This document shows positions 1 to 7,782 of a DNA stretch of 22,601 nucleotides, piece after piece (the first letter of the stretch is position 1; the number at the start of each line of letters is the position of its first letter). Both the position numbers and the translations under genes were made by a program. This DNA comes from an uncultured Chromatiaceae bacterium (GTDB lineage Bacteria; Pseudomonadota; Gammaproteobacteria; Enterobacterales; Alteromonadaceae): positions 1-22,601 of the forward strand of contig CAMLNG010000009.1 of assembly GCA_946481195.1 (NCBI GenBank). The letters are read 5' to 3'. The notes under the pieces were generated by a model. The model was not told the DNA's origin. It searched no databases and saw nothing but the letters and a program-made list of their open reading frames with translations.

Positions 1-2
1 CG

Positions 3-75
3 GTTCCTTTCTTTTGGCAAGGCAAAAGAAAGGAACTCACCGTTAGGTGAAATCTTTGCTAAGCGGTCTCACCGC
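3..75. repeat. Three consecutive hairpins at the left edge
   Basis: Three perfect inverted repeats follow one another. The first has 14-base arms, GTTCCTTTCTTTTG (3-16) and CAAAAGAAAGGAAC (23-36), with a 6-base loop. The second is TCACC/GGTGA (37-50). The third is GCGGT/ACCGC (63-75). There is no credible reading frame here. The arrangement suggests a repetitive extragenic palindromic element or the structured tail of an upstream transcript; the first hairpin lacks a T-run directly after it. Whether copies exist elsewhere in the genome cannot be seen from this window. Confidence 0.6.
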
Positions 76-251
76 AGAGGTAAAAATGATTCATTAAAAC
101 AAACCCGCCCGCAGGGCAAAATCCCATCCCTCCCCCCACTCATCCCAGCACCACCAGTGCAATACACACAGACTGACGACAATCCACAACCAGGATGGTA
201 CTGTCAGTACAAACATCTGATCACAATCACATTTCAAATTCCGGGATTACC

Positions 252-1442
252 ATGAACCTGTTGCCGTCGCACAACTTTGCGCACCAATCCTCCCGCCATA
301 GCGGGCTCGACCTGTTACGCGCCTGCGCTATCTTGCTGGTTTTTATGTATCACTATATGGTGTTTGTCAGTGGCGAACCAACCTTTGGCTGGCTGAGTCA
401 GGTAGGTTGGGTGGGAGTCGATCTGTTTTTTGTTTTGTCCGGTTATCTGATTGGTAATCAGCTGTTTAAAGGTCTGGCACAGGGCAAACAACTGTCATTC
501 CGGCGTTTTTACTGGCGGCGGGCACTGCGGACCTGGCCGGTCTTTTGGCTGGTTTTGGCGGCATTTTTCCTGCTGCCTGAGCTGATGGGCGGCAACACAC
601 CACCGCCGTTGTGGCGCTTTCTGACTTTCACACAAAACTATCAGCTAATGCCGGGCACCGCCTTTTCGCATGCCTGGTCTTTATGCATTGAAGAACAGTT
701 TTATCTCCTGCTGCCCCTGGTCGCCTGGCTTTGTTTACGGGTCGGCAGCAAAGTACAACATGCCTTTTATTTGATGGCGGCTCTGATCGTGGCCGCTACT
801 TGTTACCGCTATCAGATGTGGCAGTTGTATGGCCTCGAGGCCGATGGCCAGACGCGCTATTTTAACGCTTTTATTTATTATTCCAGCTTTGCGCGGATGG
901 ACGAATTGTTGCCAGGCCTCGCGGTGGCCTTATTTAAAAATGCCTATCCGGCGCGTTGGGCTGCGCTGGCGCAACATCAGCAAAAATTGCAGCTAATCGC
1001 CTTTGGTGCCGTAGCACTGATGCTGTATCTGCTGCTGAATTTCGCTTATATCAAAGATCAGGGTTATGGCTTTTTTGCCACTGTGTTTGGTTATTCGTTA
1101 CTGGCGATGGCCTTTGCGCTGCTGCTGATGAGCGCGCTGCAGCCAGGTAGCTTGCTGGCGCGCTGGCAAGTGCCGGGCGCTGCCAAGCTGGCACTTTGGT
1201 CCTATTCGCTCTATCTGGTGCATAAACCTATTGGTTTTATTATTAACCAACAGGCTGAAACACAAGCCTGGTCCGGCAGCACAGTGTTATTGCTGAATAT
1301 TATCCTGTCACTGGCTGTCAGCGCCCTGCTGTACATGCTGGTCGAAGCGCCGGCAATGCGACTGCGCGATCGGGTGTATCCAGATATTTTTCGCCCCGCT
1401 TTTGCCGCGACGCCCGTCGCCGAGGCCAAAGCCACGGGCTGA
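252..1442 (+). CDS. Acyltransferase family 3 membrane protein (OafA/YrhL-like)
   Basis: This 396-residue integral membrane protein belongs to acyltransferase family 3, which moves acyl groups (often O-acetyl) onto surface polysaccharides or other envelope substrates. Seen directly: about ten hydrophobic segments; an early GLDLLRACAILLVF segment followed by YHY, whose histidine (about residue 34) is the usual catalytic candidate; the basic stretch RRFYWRRALRTWP; and the family motif HAWSLCIEEQFYLLLPL. There is no extra periplasmic SGNH domain. A start at 195 is also open, but ATG 252 leaves the usual short lead before the first membrane segment; neither start has a convincing ribosome binding site. 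The gene stands alone, with no polysaccharide genes beside it, so the acceptor is unknown. Confidence 0.85.
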   Translation: MNLLPSHNFAHQSSRHSGLDLLRACAILLVFMYHYMVFVSGEPTFGWLSQVGWVGVDLFFVLSGYLIGNQLFKGLAQGKQLSFRRFYWRRALRTWPVFWLVLAAFFLLPELMGGNTPPPLWRFLTFTQNYQLMPGTAFSHAWSLCIEEQFYLLLPLVAWLCLRVGSKVQHAFYLMAALIVAATCYRYQMWQLYGLEADGQTRYFNAFIYYSSFARMDELLPGLAVALFKNAYPARWAALAQHQQKLQLIAFGAVALMLYLLLNFAYIKDQGYGFFATVFGYSLLAMAFALLLMSALQPGSLLARWQVPGAAKLALWSYSLYLVHKPIGFIINQQAETQAWSGSTVLLLNIILSLAVSALLYMLVEAPAMRLRDRVYPDIFRPAFAATPVAEAKATG

Positions 1443-1463
1443 GCCTTTTTTGCAAAAACTCCG

Positions 1464-1500
1464 GCTGGCGCGAAACTTTGCGCCAGCGCAACTTTGTTGC
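1464..1500. other. Double hairpin after the acyltransferase gene
   Basis: GCTGGCGC (1464-1471) pairs with GCGCCAGC (1480-1487). Immediately after it, GCAAC (1488-1492) pairs with GTTGC (1496-1500). The element lies between the acyltransferase stop codon and the tonB promoter. No T-run follows, so it is not a classical intrinsic terminator, though it could stabilise the 3' end or act as a weak stop. Confidence 0.35.
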
Positions 1501-1529
1501 GGATAACACCAATCCACAGCAGAAAGCTG

Positions 1530-1558
1530 CTGACAAAACCTTCGCACAACTCTATAAT
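1530..1558 (+). promoter_or_regulatory. Sigma-70 promoter of tonB-exbB-exbD
   Basis: A -35 hexamer CTGACA (1530-1535, five of six matches) and a perfect -10 hexamer TATAAT (1553-1558) are separated by 17 bases. Transcription would start near 1565, about 26 bases before the tonB start codon. Confidence 0.7.
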
Positions 1559-1571
1559 GCGAATCATTCTC
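1553..1571 (+). promoter_or_regulatory. Fur box over the tonB promoter
   Basis: TATAATGCGAATCATTCTC matches 15 of 19 positions of the Fur consensus GATAATGATAATCATTATC. It overlaps the -10 hexamer and the expected transcription start, the standard position for iron-dependent repression by Fur. This fits the genes downstream. Confidence 0.75.
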
Positions 1572-1590
1572 ATATGCTTTAAGTTTTATC

Positions 1591-2241
1591 ATGTCGCGTG
1601 GCACTGCCGGAGTCTTTGTATTGTTGTTACTGCTGCATCTTGGTGCTATCGCTGCGCTGGTGCAGGCAGATGCTGCGGTGACAGAACCCAAAATCGACAT
1701 GGAGCCACCAAAGCTGCAGGGTGTATTGATAGCACCTGAACCCAAAATGGCACCACCGCCGAAAGCAGAGCCGGAGCCGGTAAAACCTCAGCCAACGCCA
1801 AAAAAGCCAGTGCAAAAACCACAGCGCAAGCCCATACAAAAAACACCTCCGCCGGTTGCTAAAGCTGCTGCCGCAGCCCCCGTTGTTGCGCCAAGCAAAG
1901 CTGTCAGCCAGAAAACAGCCTCCGGTAGCCCGGCCAAAACAGCGGAACCAACTACACAATTGCCCAGTGCTGATGCCGCCGGCCTCAATAACAAAGCGCC
2001 GGTGTACCCAATGTTGTCGCGTAAACGCAAAGAACAAGGCACGGTCTGGTTGTTATTGTTGGTCAGTAAAGACGGTGTGGTGACGGAGCTGAAACTGAAA
2101 AAAACCAGCGGCTTTGCACGCTTGGATCAGGCGGCGCTGCAGGCGGTGAAAAAATGGAAGTTTCAACCGGCGCGTAAACAAGGCCAACCTATTGATTATT
2201 GGTACGAGTTACCGCTGAAGTTTTCACTGCAGCAAGGTTAA
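1591..2241 (+). CDS. tonB: TonB family energy-transducing protein
   Basis: This protein links the inner-membrane proton motive force, through ExbB/ExbD, to outer-membrane receptors. Seen in 216 residues: an N-terminal membrane anchor (about 7-24) containing a histidine (H16) but not the full SxxxH motif of E. coli TonB; a proline/lysine-rich periplasmic spacer with PKP, PEP and QKP repeats (about 35-120); and a C-terminal TonB domain (about 133-213) with APVYP, a KDGVV turn and AVKKWKFQPA. Length is normal for the family. ATG 1591 has no clear Shine-Dalgarno sequence, but it lies just after the promoter and Fur box and directly precedes the anchor. exbB follows 45 bases downstream. A likely client is the receptor at 18641. 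Confidence 0.93.
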   Translation: MSRGTAGVFVLLLLLHLGAIAALVQADAAVTEPKIDMEPPKLQGVLIAPEPKMAPPPKAEPEPVKPQPTPKKPVQKPQRKPIQKTPPPVAKAAAAAPVVAPSKAVSQKTASGSPAKTAEPTTQLPSADAAGLNNKAPVYPMLSRKRKEQGTVWLLLLVSKDGVVTELKLKKTSGFARLDQAALQAVKKWKFQPARKQGQPIDYWYELPLKFSLQQG

Positions 2242-2250
2242 AGCGGATTT

Positions 2251-2265
2251 TGGCGCAAAGCGCCA
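2251..2265 (+). other. Hairpin between tonB and exbB
   Basis: TGGCGC-AAA-GCGCCA forms a compact 6-base stem with a 3-base loop, 9 bases after the tonB stop and 11 bases before the exbB ribosome binding site. With no T-run, transcript processing or tuning of the TonB:ExbB ratio is more plausible than termination. Confidence 0.4.
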
Positions 2266-2286
2266 CGTTATTCACAGGAGTACAGC

Positions 2287-3018
2287 ATGCAAGACAATCC
2301 TTATGGCATCGCGTTGTTATGGCAACAAGGCGATATGGTCAGCAAAACTGTGGCGTTTTTACTGCTGCTGATGTCAGTCGCCAGCTGGACAGTGATAGCC
2401 AGGCGCAGTTATGCGTTGTGGCAGTTGCGCCGGCTGCAGCAGGCCGGCCGTGAGTTCTGGCACGCGCAAAGTTTTCAGGCCGGGCTGAATCTTCTGCAAC
2501 AAGCCCGCCCTGTCGATGGCCCCGGTAATCCGTTTTTTTATCTGGCCGACCAAGGCCAGCAGGCGTTGGCCCATCACAGCACCCATCGTGATGATTTACA
2601 TGGTCATTTGCCGCTGTCGGACTGGCTGACAGCTAACCTAAAAGGCGCTATAGATGAAAGTGCCGAGCAGCTCCAGCGTGGCCTCGCAATCTTAGCTTCA
2701 GTCGGCTCAGTGGCGCCTTTTGTTGGTTTGTTTGGCACTGTCTGGGGCATTTATCACGCCTTAGTCAGCCTTGGCGCCAGCGGTCAGGCCAGTATTGATA
2801 AAATTGCCGGCCCGGTTGGGGAAGCGCTGATCATGACGGCATTTGGCCTCGCAGTAGCAATTCCGGCCACCCTGGCATTTAACGCCTTCAGCCGCAGCAA
2901 CAAAGGCATAGTGTCGCAGTTAAACCGCTTTGCCTTTCAGCTGCATGCCTATTTCATCACCGGTGCCGCGCCAAAGGCAACGGTGTCGCACGCCCAGCCT
3001 GTGAACGGAGCGGCCTGA
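2287..3018 (+). CDS. exbB: ExbB, MotA/TolQ/ExbB proton channel subunit
   Basis: ExbB forms the inner-membrane pentamer that, with ExbD, drives TonB. The 243-residue protein shows three membrane segments (about 18-38, 132-156 and 176-200), a large cytoplasmic loop between the first two, and the family signatures GLFGTVWGI (147-155) and GPVGEALIMTAFGLAVAIPA (175-194). The start is well supported: CAGGAG ends 6 bases before ATG 2287. The stop codon overlaps the exbD start by one base (TGATG), which implies coupled translation. TolQ and MotA are relatives, but the tonB and exbD neighbours favour ExbB. Confidence 0.93.
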   Translation: MQDNPYGIALLWQQGDMVSKTVAFLLLLMSVASWTVIARRSYALWQLRRLQQAGREFWHAQSFQAGLNLLQQARPVDGPGNPFFYLADQGQQALAHHSTHRDDLHGHLPLSDWLTANLKGAIDESAEQLQRGLAILASVGSVAPFVGLFGTVWGIYHALVSLGASGQASIDKIAGPVGEALIMTAFGLAVAIPATLAFNAFSRSNKGIVSQLNRFAFQLHAYFITGAAPKATVSHAQPVNGAA

Positions 3019-3431
3019 TGTCTTTTCATAACGACTTTGACGACGACAGCGGCGTCATCAGCGAAATTAATATGACGCCGCTGGTCGATGTAATGCTGGT
3101 GTTACTGATTATTTTTATGATCACAGTGCCGGTGCTGACCCACTCCATTCCGCTGGAACTGCCGCAGGTCAGCCATCAGCCAAGTCAGACCAAACCCGAT
3201 ACCATCACACTGGCGGTCACCGCCGACGGCGCTGTGTACTGGAATCGCGATAAATTAAGCCGTGAAGAACTGACCCAGCGGCTGCAGCAAGCCGCGTTGC
3301 TAACGCCGCAACCGACCTTTCAGCTCAAAGGCGACCGCGCTGTCGCTTATGAACATGTGGTCGCGACACTCGCCGCCGTGCAGCAGGCTGGCATCACTCA
3401 GCTGGGGTTTCTGACGGAGCCCGGGGCTTAA
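3018..3431 (+). CDS. exbD: ExbD, TonB-system biopolymer transport protein
   Basis: The 137-residue protein has a short cytoplasmic N-terminus, one membrane segment (about 22-42) and a periplasmic domain, the standard ExbD/TolR layout. The signature INMTPLVDVMLVLLIIFMI includes the membrane aspartate (D24) that carries protons in ExbD. It is the last gene of the tonB-exbB-exbD operon. Its last 38 bases overlap the 3' end of the opposing gene, and I see no terminator between the two. Confidence 0.93.
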   Translation: MSFHNDFDDDSGVISEINMTPLVDVMLVLLIIFMITVPVLTHSIPLELPQVSHQPSQTKPDTITLAVTADGAVYWNRDKLSREELTQRLQQAALLTPQPTFQLKGDRAVAYEHVVATLAAVQQAGITQLGFLTEPGA

Positions 3432-4071
3432 GTTCCGGGTATTTTTGATCGATTGCCGCTAACAATTTCCGGGCAATGTCCACGGTAATTTCACTGAACA
3501 TCTGCAATTGTTCCGGGTACATCTGCATGGGTTCGTAGCCGGCAGCTAACGCGCCAGTGGCAGCAAAAAATGGCTGTTCACGCAGCTGCGGCATCAAGTA
3601 CTGCAGCTGATACTGGTTATAGCCTTCAATCATATTCATAAAATTCTGGTGGATAGTATTAAAGCGCGCCAGACTGCGGTAAAGCTCCAGGTCTATGTCA
3701 TTCAGCCGCCCTGATGACAACATGGTATGGAGCCCTTCAAAATGCCAGTAATCTCCGAAGATGATGCCCGGTAAGCGTTCCAGCCGGCCCTTGCTGATCT
3801 GCGCCTGATTCGCACGGTTCATCTCAGTAAAATAACCAATAAACCCTTGCTTCGGATCGCTGCCGTTTGCAATATAAGCCACCAAATCAACCCGCACCGC
3901 CCTGATGATTTCAACCCGCTGCAGTTCTTTTTGCCGCTCAGCCTGATAACCCGACAACAAAAAAGCAGCGAACACACCAATAAACACCACAATCAGTTCC
4001 GGGAGCAGCTGGTGAAGTTTCAGCCGAAACCACAGATTCGTTGGTTGTTTTTGCACCGATGCCGTTTCCAT
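3394..4071 (-). CDS. Unrecognised membrane-anchored protein
   Basis: I cannot name a function. The 225-residue protein has one membrane segment near the N-terminus (about 23-41, LPELIVVFIGVFAAFLLSGY) followed by a charged stretch (QAERQKELQRVE) and a mostly helical soluble domain. The pattern of anchor, then Y/N-x-x-E-R-x-K, then helical region resembles the DUF6090-type small membrane proteins; this is a resemblance only. ATG 4071 has GGAG seven bases upstream. Codon use looks like that of neighbouring genes. It converges on exbD with a 38-base overlap. Confidence 0.65.
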   Translation of the reverse strand: METASVQKQPTNLWFRLKLHQLLPELIVVFIGVFAAFLLSGYQAERQKELQRVEIIRAVRVDLVAYIANGSDPKQGFIGYFTEMNRANQAQISKGRLERLPGIIFGDYWHFEGLHTMLSSGRLNDIDLELYRSLARFNTIHQNFMNMIEGYNQYQLQYLMPQLREQPFFAATGALAAGYEPMQMYPEQLQMFSEITVDIARKLLAAIDQKYPELKPRAPSETPAE

Positions 4072-4226
4072 CTGTTAACTCCAAAATTGCAAACTGGCAA
4101 CAGCCTACCGCAGCATACCGGGCAACGTCACGCGCTTATAAATTTGCTTACAGATTTGTGCTGTCACACCGAAAGTTTTCAGATACAGTCAGAACAAAGG
4201 CGAAAGCGCTGAAGTGAGGAGCCGGT

Positions 4227-4457
4227 ATGGCAGAGCAAGGTTCAGGCGGTAATGTCATTGCCGCATTATGCAGTGTGTTTATTCCGGGGCTGGGTCAGCT
4301 GGTGCAAGGCCGTTTAATGCCCGCCATTCTGTTTTTTGTGGTTTGTATGGTCGGTTATGCCATGTGGTGGCTGATTTTTATCCCGGCGGTGATCGCAGGG
4401 TTAGTGCATTTGTGGTCCATTCTGGACGCTGCGACTTTTAAAACCAGGGCGTACTGA
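4227..4457 (+). CDS. Small TM2-like two-helix membrane protein
   Basis: The 76-residue protein has the motif IPGLGQLVQGR followed by two hydrophobic helices (about 30-47 and 48-64) and an acidic residue near the end (SILDAA). This is the layout of TM2-domain small membrane proteins, whose role in bacteria is poorly defined. AGGAG lies six bases before ATG 4227, and a strong terminator follows 17 bases after the stop, which supports a real single-gene unit. Confidence 0.7.
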   Translation: MAEQGSGGNVIAALCSVFIPGLGQLVQGRLMPAILFFVVCMVGYAMWWLIFIPAVIAGLVHLWSILDAATFKTRAY

Positions 4458-4474
4458 CGGTTATATCCCCGATA

Positions 4475-4501
4475 AAAAATGGCGCCCACGGCGCCATTTT
4501 T
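4475..4501. terminator. Bidirectional intrinsic terminator
   Basis: AAAAATGGCGCC (4475-4486) pairs perfectly with GGCGCCATTTTT (4490-4501) around a 3-base loop. The GC-rich inner stem has A-runs and T-runs on either side, so it can terminate transcripts from both the TM2-like gene (plus strand) and the YjdM-like gene (minus strand). Confidence 0.9.
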
Positions 4502-4512
4502 GCTAGGCCCAA

Positions 4513-4851
4513 TCAGACCTTTTTAACAAATTCTGATTTGAGCTTCATCGCGCCAAAGCCGTCGATTTTACAATCGATATCGTGGTCACCGTCGACCAGC
4601 CGGATGTTTTTCACTTTAGTGCCAATTTTCACCACCAGTGACGAGCCTTTGACTTTTAAGTCTTTGATCACAGTCACAGTATCACCATCCTGCAACACAG
4701 AACCGGCTGAATCGCGGATCTGTTTGCTGCTCTCGGTTGCAGCTTCTGCACCCGGTTGCCATTCGTGGCCGCATTCAGGGCAAACCAGCTGAGCGCCGTC
4801 TTCATAGGCAAAAGGGGACTGACATTGTGGACATGGGGGTAACTGGCTCAT
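4513..4851 (-). CDS. yjdM: YjdM/PhnA-family zinc-ribbon protein
   Basis: This 112-residue protein has an N-terminal zinc ribbon (CPQC at 7-10, CPEC at 24-27) and a C-terminal beta domain with the family phrase [19 protein letters not shown] and the closing region [19 protein letters not shown]. The family was named PhnA after the phosphonate operon, but it is not the phosphonoacetate hydrolase and its role is unclear. The frame stays open 36 codons further upstream, but ATG 4851 is preceded by GGAG at five bases and the conserved fold begins right there, so I use the short start. Confidence 0.85.
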   Translation of the reverse strand: MSQLPPCPQCQSPFAYEDGAQLVCPECGHEWQPGAEAATESSKQIRDSAGSVLQDGDTVTVIKDLKVKGSSLVVKIGTKVKNIRLVDGDHDIDCKIDGFGAMKLKSEFVKKV

Positions 4852-4873
4852 CGCGGCTCCGCAGGACAATGGC

Positions 4874-4905
4874 ATAATAGCCATAAAAAAAGGAGGGCTA
4901 TTATA
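4874..4905 (-). promoter_or_regulatory. Inverted repeat and -10 box upstream of the YjdM-like gene
   Basis: ATAATAGCC (4874-4882) and GGCTATTAT (4896-4904) form a perfect 9-base inverted repeat around 13 bases. On the minus strand the distal arm overlaps TATAAT (4905-4900), a perfect -10 hexamer about 50 bases before the start codon; no convincing -35 is visible. The repeat could be an operator or a 5'-leader hairpin. Confidence 0.4.
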
Positions 4906-4967
4906 GCGCCGGCGGCAAAAATTGCAGCAGAAAACTACGTGGCGCACCGCTACGGCCATAACAGCAC

Positions 4968-6188
4968 TTAGCTTTTATGGCCCACCTTGCTTAAAAAGGT
5001 CATGCCATTTTGCACCCACTGGCAAAAACGCTGTTCCGGCAATGGCGGTGAAATCAGATAACCCTGCGCAGTATTGCAACCGACCTGCTGCAGGTAAAAC
5101 CAGTCATCCGGCCGCTCGACGCCCTCAGCCACCAACTCAATCCCCAGTTTCTGGCACATCGATAAGGTACTTTCGAAAATCACCTGCAAATGCGGTTTAG
5201 TGCTGATACCATGGATCAGACTGCGGTCGACTTTCAGTTCAGTAAAAGGAATTTGCGACAGCTGTTTCACCGACGAATAGCCGGTACCATAGTCATCAAT
5301 CGACAGCCCACAACCAAACAACCGTAGCCGGGTCAGAATGGCCAGCGCCCGGCCAATGTCTTTAATGACGCCGGTTTCAGTCACTTCAAAAATCAACGAA
5401 TTCGGCGGCACCGCACAGTCTTTAATCAGTGCAATGACCCGGGCGGAAAACTCTGGTTGTTCAAACGAATATGCCGACAGGTTGATAGAAATAGTCAGCG
5501 ACAAACCGGCGGCCAGCCAGCGCTGTTGCTGGGCGATCGCCAGCTCAATCACCTGATAACTGAGTTCGTCAATCAGGCCAAAACGTTCACACAGCGGAAT
5601 AAAATCATTCGGGAAAATCAACTGACCATCAGCCGACTGCAAGCGTACCAATGCTTCGGCGCCAATTAGCCGGACCCCGGCAAAATCTATTTTCGGTTGG
5701 TAATGCAGCACAAATCGCCGTTCATTCAAGGCCTGTTGCAGCTCATCTTTACCAAGCAATAGCCGTTCATGCTGCTCGTTGGCTTGCTTTTGTTTCAACC
5801 CGGCTTGCTGATATTTACGCACTAACTCCAGTAATTCAGCTTCAGCGACCGGTTTTTGCAAAGCGCCAAGCACATACAGACCTTCGGTATTTGCCATCAG
5901 CTCCACTGCCGACAATAAGGCACGCTCGCGGCCACTGGCGATAATCAGCCCACTGCGGATATGGCGGGCCGACAGTAGATTAATCAGTTCGATGCCGTCA
6001 ATGTCTGGCATTTCCAGGTCACAAATCAGCAGGTCAAAGGGTTGCGGCTTGCTGTCCATCACCGCCAGCGCCGAGCGTCCATTGTCCGCCTCAGCAATTT
6101 CGGTGATGCCCATTTGCCGGCACAATTCCACCATAAACAGGCGCTGAGCCTTACTGTCTTCGATGATCAATACAGAGAGAGCATTCAT
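4968..6188 (-). CDS. REC-EAL response regulator, c-di-GMP phosphodiesterase type
   Basis: The 406-residue protein joins a receiver domain (about 5-127; phosphorylation site D57 in [10 protein letters not shown]) to an EAL domain (about 150-400). EAL domains hydrolyse c-di-GMP to pGpG. The signature residues are present: EALVR (178-182), N236 in SINLS, E268 in FEVTET, the DDYGTGYSS loop (298-306), K319 in ELKVDRS, E355 in VAEGVE and Q375 in TAQGY, so catalysis is likely. The layout resembles RocR. ATG 6188 has AAGGTG six bases upstream; the in-frame GTG nine bases earlier lacks suitable spacing. It follows cheB by 11 bases, so CheA is its obvious phosphodonor (inference). Confidence 0.92.
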   Translation of the reverse strand: MNALSVLIIEDSKAQRLFMVELCRQMGITEIAEADNGRSALAVMDSKPQPFDLLICDLEMPDIDGIELINLLSARHIRSGLIIASGRERALLSAVELMANTEGLYVLGALQKPVAEAELLELVRKYQQAGLKQKQANEQHERLLLGKDELQQALNERRFVLHYQPKIDFAGVRLIGAEALVRLQSADGQLIFPNDFIPLCERFGLIDELSYQVIELAIAQQQRWLAAGLSLTISINLSAYSFEQPEFSARVIALIKDCAVPPNSLIFEVTETGVIKDIGRALAILTRLRLFGCGLSIDDYGTGYSSVKQLSQIPFTELKVDRSLIHGISTKPHLQVIFESTLSMCQKLGIELVAEGVERPDDWFYLQQVGCNTAQGYLISPPLPEQRFCQWVQNGMTFLSKVGHKS

Positions 6189-6199
6189 CCTGTTCACCT

Positions 6200-7264
6200 T
6201 TAACCCTGACTGTATAACATGATTTGGCCGGCCACCTGGTCCAGTGCGACTATATGCACAGCACCACCGCGTTTTATCGCTTCTTTGGGCATGCCAAACA
6301 CCACAGAACTGGCTTCATCCTGCGCGTAGGTAACAGCGCCACTTTCACGCATCTCCAGCAACCCACGGGCACCATCGTCGCCCATTCCGGTTAACTGAAA
6401 ACCCACAGCATTTTTGCCGGCACATTTTGCCACAGAGCGAAACAACACATCGACCGACGGGCAATGCCGGTTCACGGCAGGGCCGGGCTTGACCTGCACC
6501 TGGTAAAAAGCGCCATTGCGGACCATGGTCATATGTTGGCCACCGGGTGCAATCAGCGCAAGGCCGGGCCGCACTCTGTCGCCATCTTTGGCCTCCCGCA
6601 CTTCAATTTCCGACAACGAATTGAGCCTGGCAGCAAAAGCCGCGGTAAATTTTTCCGGCATATGCTGCACGACGACAATGCCTGGGCAATCCGCCGTCAG
6701 GGCGGTCAAAATCTGCTCCAGCGCCAGTGTACCGCCGGTGGAGGTGCCAATCGCAATGACCTTCTCCGTAGTTTTAGCCATCGCCGTTTGCACAGCAGGC
6801 GCAGTTTGCACTGCGGCAACTGCTTTGGCGACCGGCGCGGCGGAAGTAAGCCGGCTGACGCGGCTTTGCGCCGCTTCACGGATGGCGGCCAGCAATTCCT
6901 GTTTACTCGACTGCAGGAAATCTTTGACACCCATAGTCGGTTTGGTAAAGATCGCCACAGCACCGGCGGCCATGGCTTCAACTGTAGTTTCCGCGCCTTT
7001 TTCCGTCAGCGAAGAACAAATCACCACCGGCGTTGGCCTCGACGTCATAATTTTGCGCAAAAAGGTCAGGCCATCCATGCGCGGCATTTCAATGTCGAGT
7101 GTGATGACATCCGGCCATTCTTCACGCATTTTATTGACCGCAAACAACGGATCTGCCGCAGTGCCGATGACTTCAATATCAGTCTGGCCAGACAGCATAG
7201 TGCTCAGCACCTGCCGGACTACCGCTGAATCATCCACCACCAACACTTTGATTTTTTTGCTCAT
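6200..7264 (-). CDS. cheB: CheB, chemoreceptor methylesterase/glutamine deamidase
   Basis: CheB removes methyl groups from receptor glutamates when phosphorylated by CheA. The 354-residue protein has a receiver domain (acidic pair D11-D12, phosphorylation site D57 in [10 protein letters not shown]), an alanine-rich linker (about 135-165) and a methylesterase domain with the S-H-D triad S175 (GTSTGG), H201 (VQHMP) and D297 (GMGDDGA). AGGGA lies seven bases before the ATG, which overlaps the cheD stop codon (ATGA). Confidence 0.96.
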   Translation of the reverse strand: MSKKIKVLVVDDSAVVRQVLSTMLSGQTDIEVIGTAADPLFAVNKMREEWPDVITLDIEMPRMDGLTFLRKIMTSRPTPVVICSSLTEKGAETTVEAMAAGAVAIFTKPTMGVKDFLQSSKQELLAAIREAAQSRVSRLTSAAPVAKAVAAVQTAPAVQTAMAKTTEKVIAIGTSTGGTLALEQILTALTADCPGIVVVQHMPEKFTAAFAARLNSLSEIEVREAKDGDRVRPGLALIAPGGQHMTMVRNGAFYQVQVKPGPAVNRHCPSVDVLFRSVAKCAGKNAVGFQLTGMGDDGARGLLEMRESGAVTYAQDEASSVVFGMPKEAIKRGGAVHIVALDQVAGQIMLYSQG

Positions 7265-7782
7265 CCGCCAGTCCCTGCCCGACCCGACTGCGAGTCTGTT
7301 AATTGCTTGATATAGACTGAGCCATCCGAGGTTTCAAATCTGAGCTTGATGCCCTGCTCACCACCAAACCCCAGCAGTTCAGGCCGCAGGCCATGGCTGC
7401 GACAAAACTGCAGTGCATAGTCAGCATTCAACTGCCCGACCTGAAATGACGGCACCAGTTTTTGCGATTTCTGTGAGCCGGCACCACCACATAACCGCAC
7501 TTGCAGCTCTTCCAGCGGAATGGCTTTTTTTTTCACCAGCTGCAAAAAATGCGGCAGGATCTGATCGCCATACCGGCCGTCCGGCAGATAAGACCCGGCC
7601 TGCAGCTGATTATTGCTGACACAGACAAAGTGACAACAGGCAAAAAACCGGCTGGGCGCATGCCACAGCACCATGGCCACACAAGAGCCCAGAACTGTGA
7701 TCACCGTCCGGTCCAGCGCAGTGCCGCTGATAAAATCACCTGGCGCTAAATGGACAGTCCGGGCACGGATATTAGCGATCAT
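7261..7782 (-). CDS. cheD: CheD, chemoreceptor glutamine deamidase
   Basis: CheD deamidates selected receptor glutamines. The 173-residue protein has the expected catalytic residues: T29 and C34 in ITVLGSCVA, and H51 in CCHF, 17 residues after the cysteine as in characterised CheD. The segment after the histidine (FVCVSNNQ) departs from the common HFMLP form, so this is a divergent member. No Shine-Dalgarno sequence is visible, and the start overlaps the cheR stop (ATGA), so translation is probably coupled to cheR. Confidence 0.9.
   Translation of the reverse strand: MIANIRARTVHLAPGDFISGTALDRTVITVLGSCVAMVLWHAPSRFFACCHFVCVSNNQLQAGSYLPDGRYGDQILPHFLQLVKKKAIPLEELQVRLCGGAGSQKSQKLVPSFQVGQLNADYALQFCRSHGLRPELLGFGGEQGIKLRFETSDGSVYIKQLTDSQSGRAGTGG

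Noticed and set aside
1308..1745. Minus-strand frames across the acyltransferase end and tonB start
   Set aside because: They would run through the tonB promoter and Fur box and show no recognisable protein features.
6464..7310. Two long plus-strand open frames (254 and 264 codons) opposite cheB
   Set aside because: They are antisense shadows of a clearly conserved gene, with no family features.
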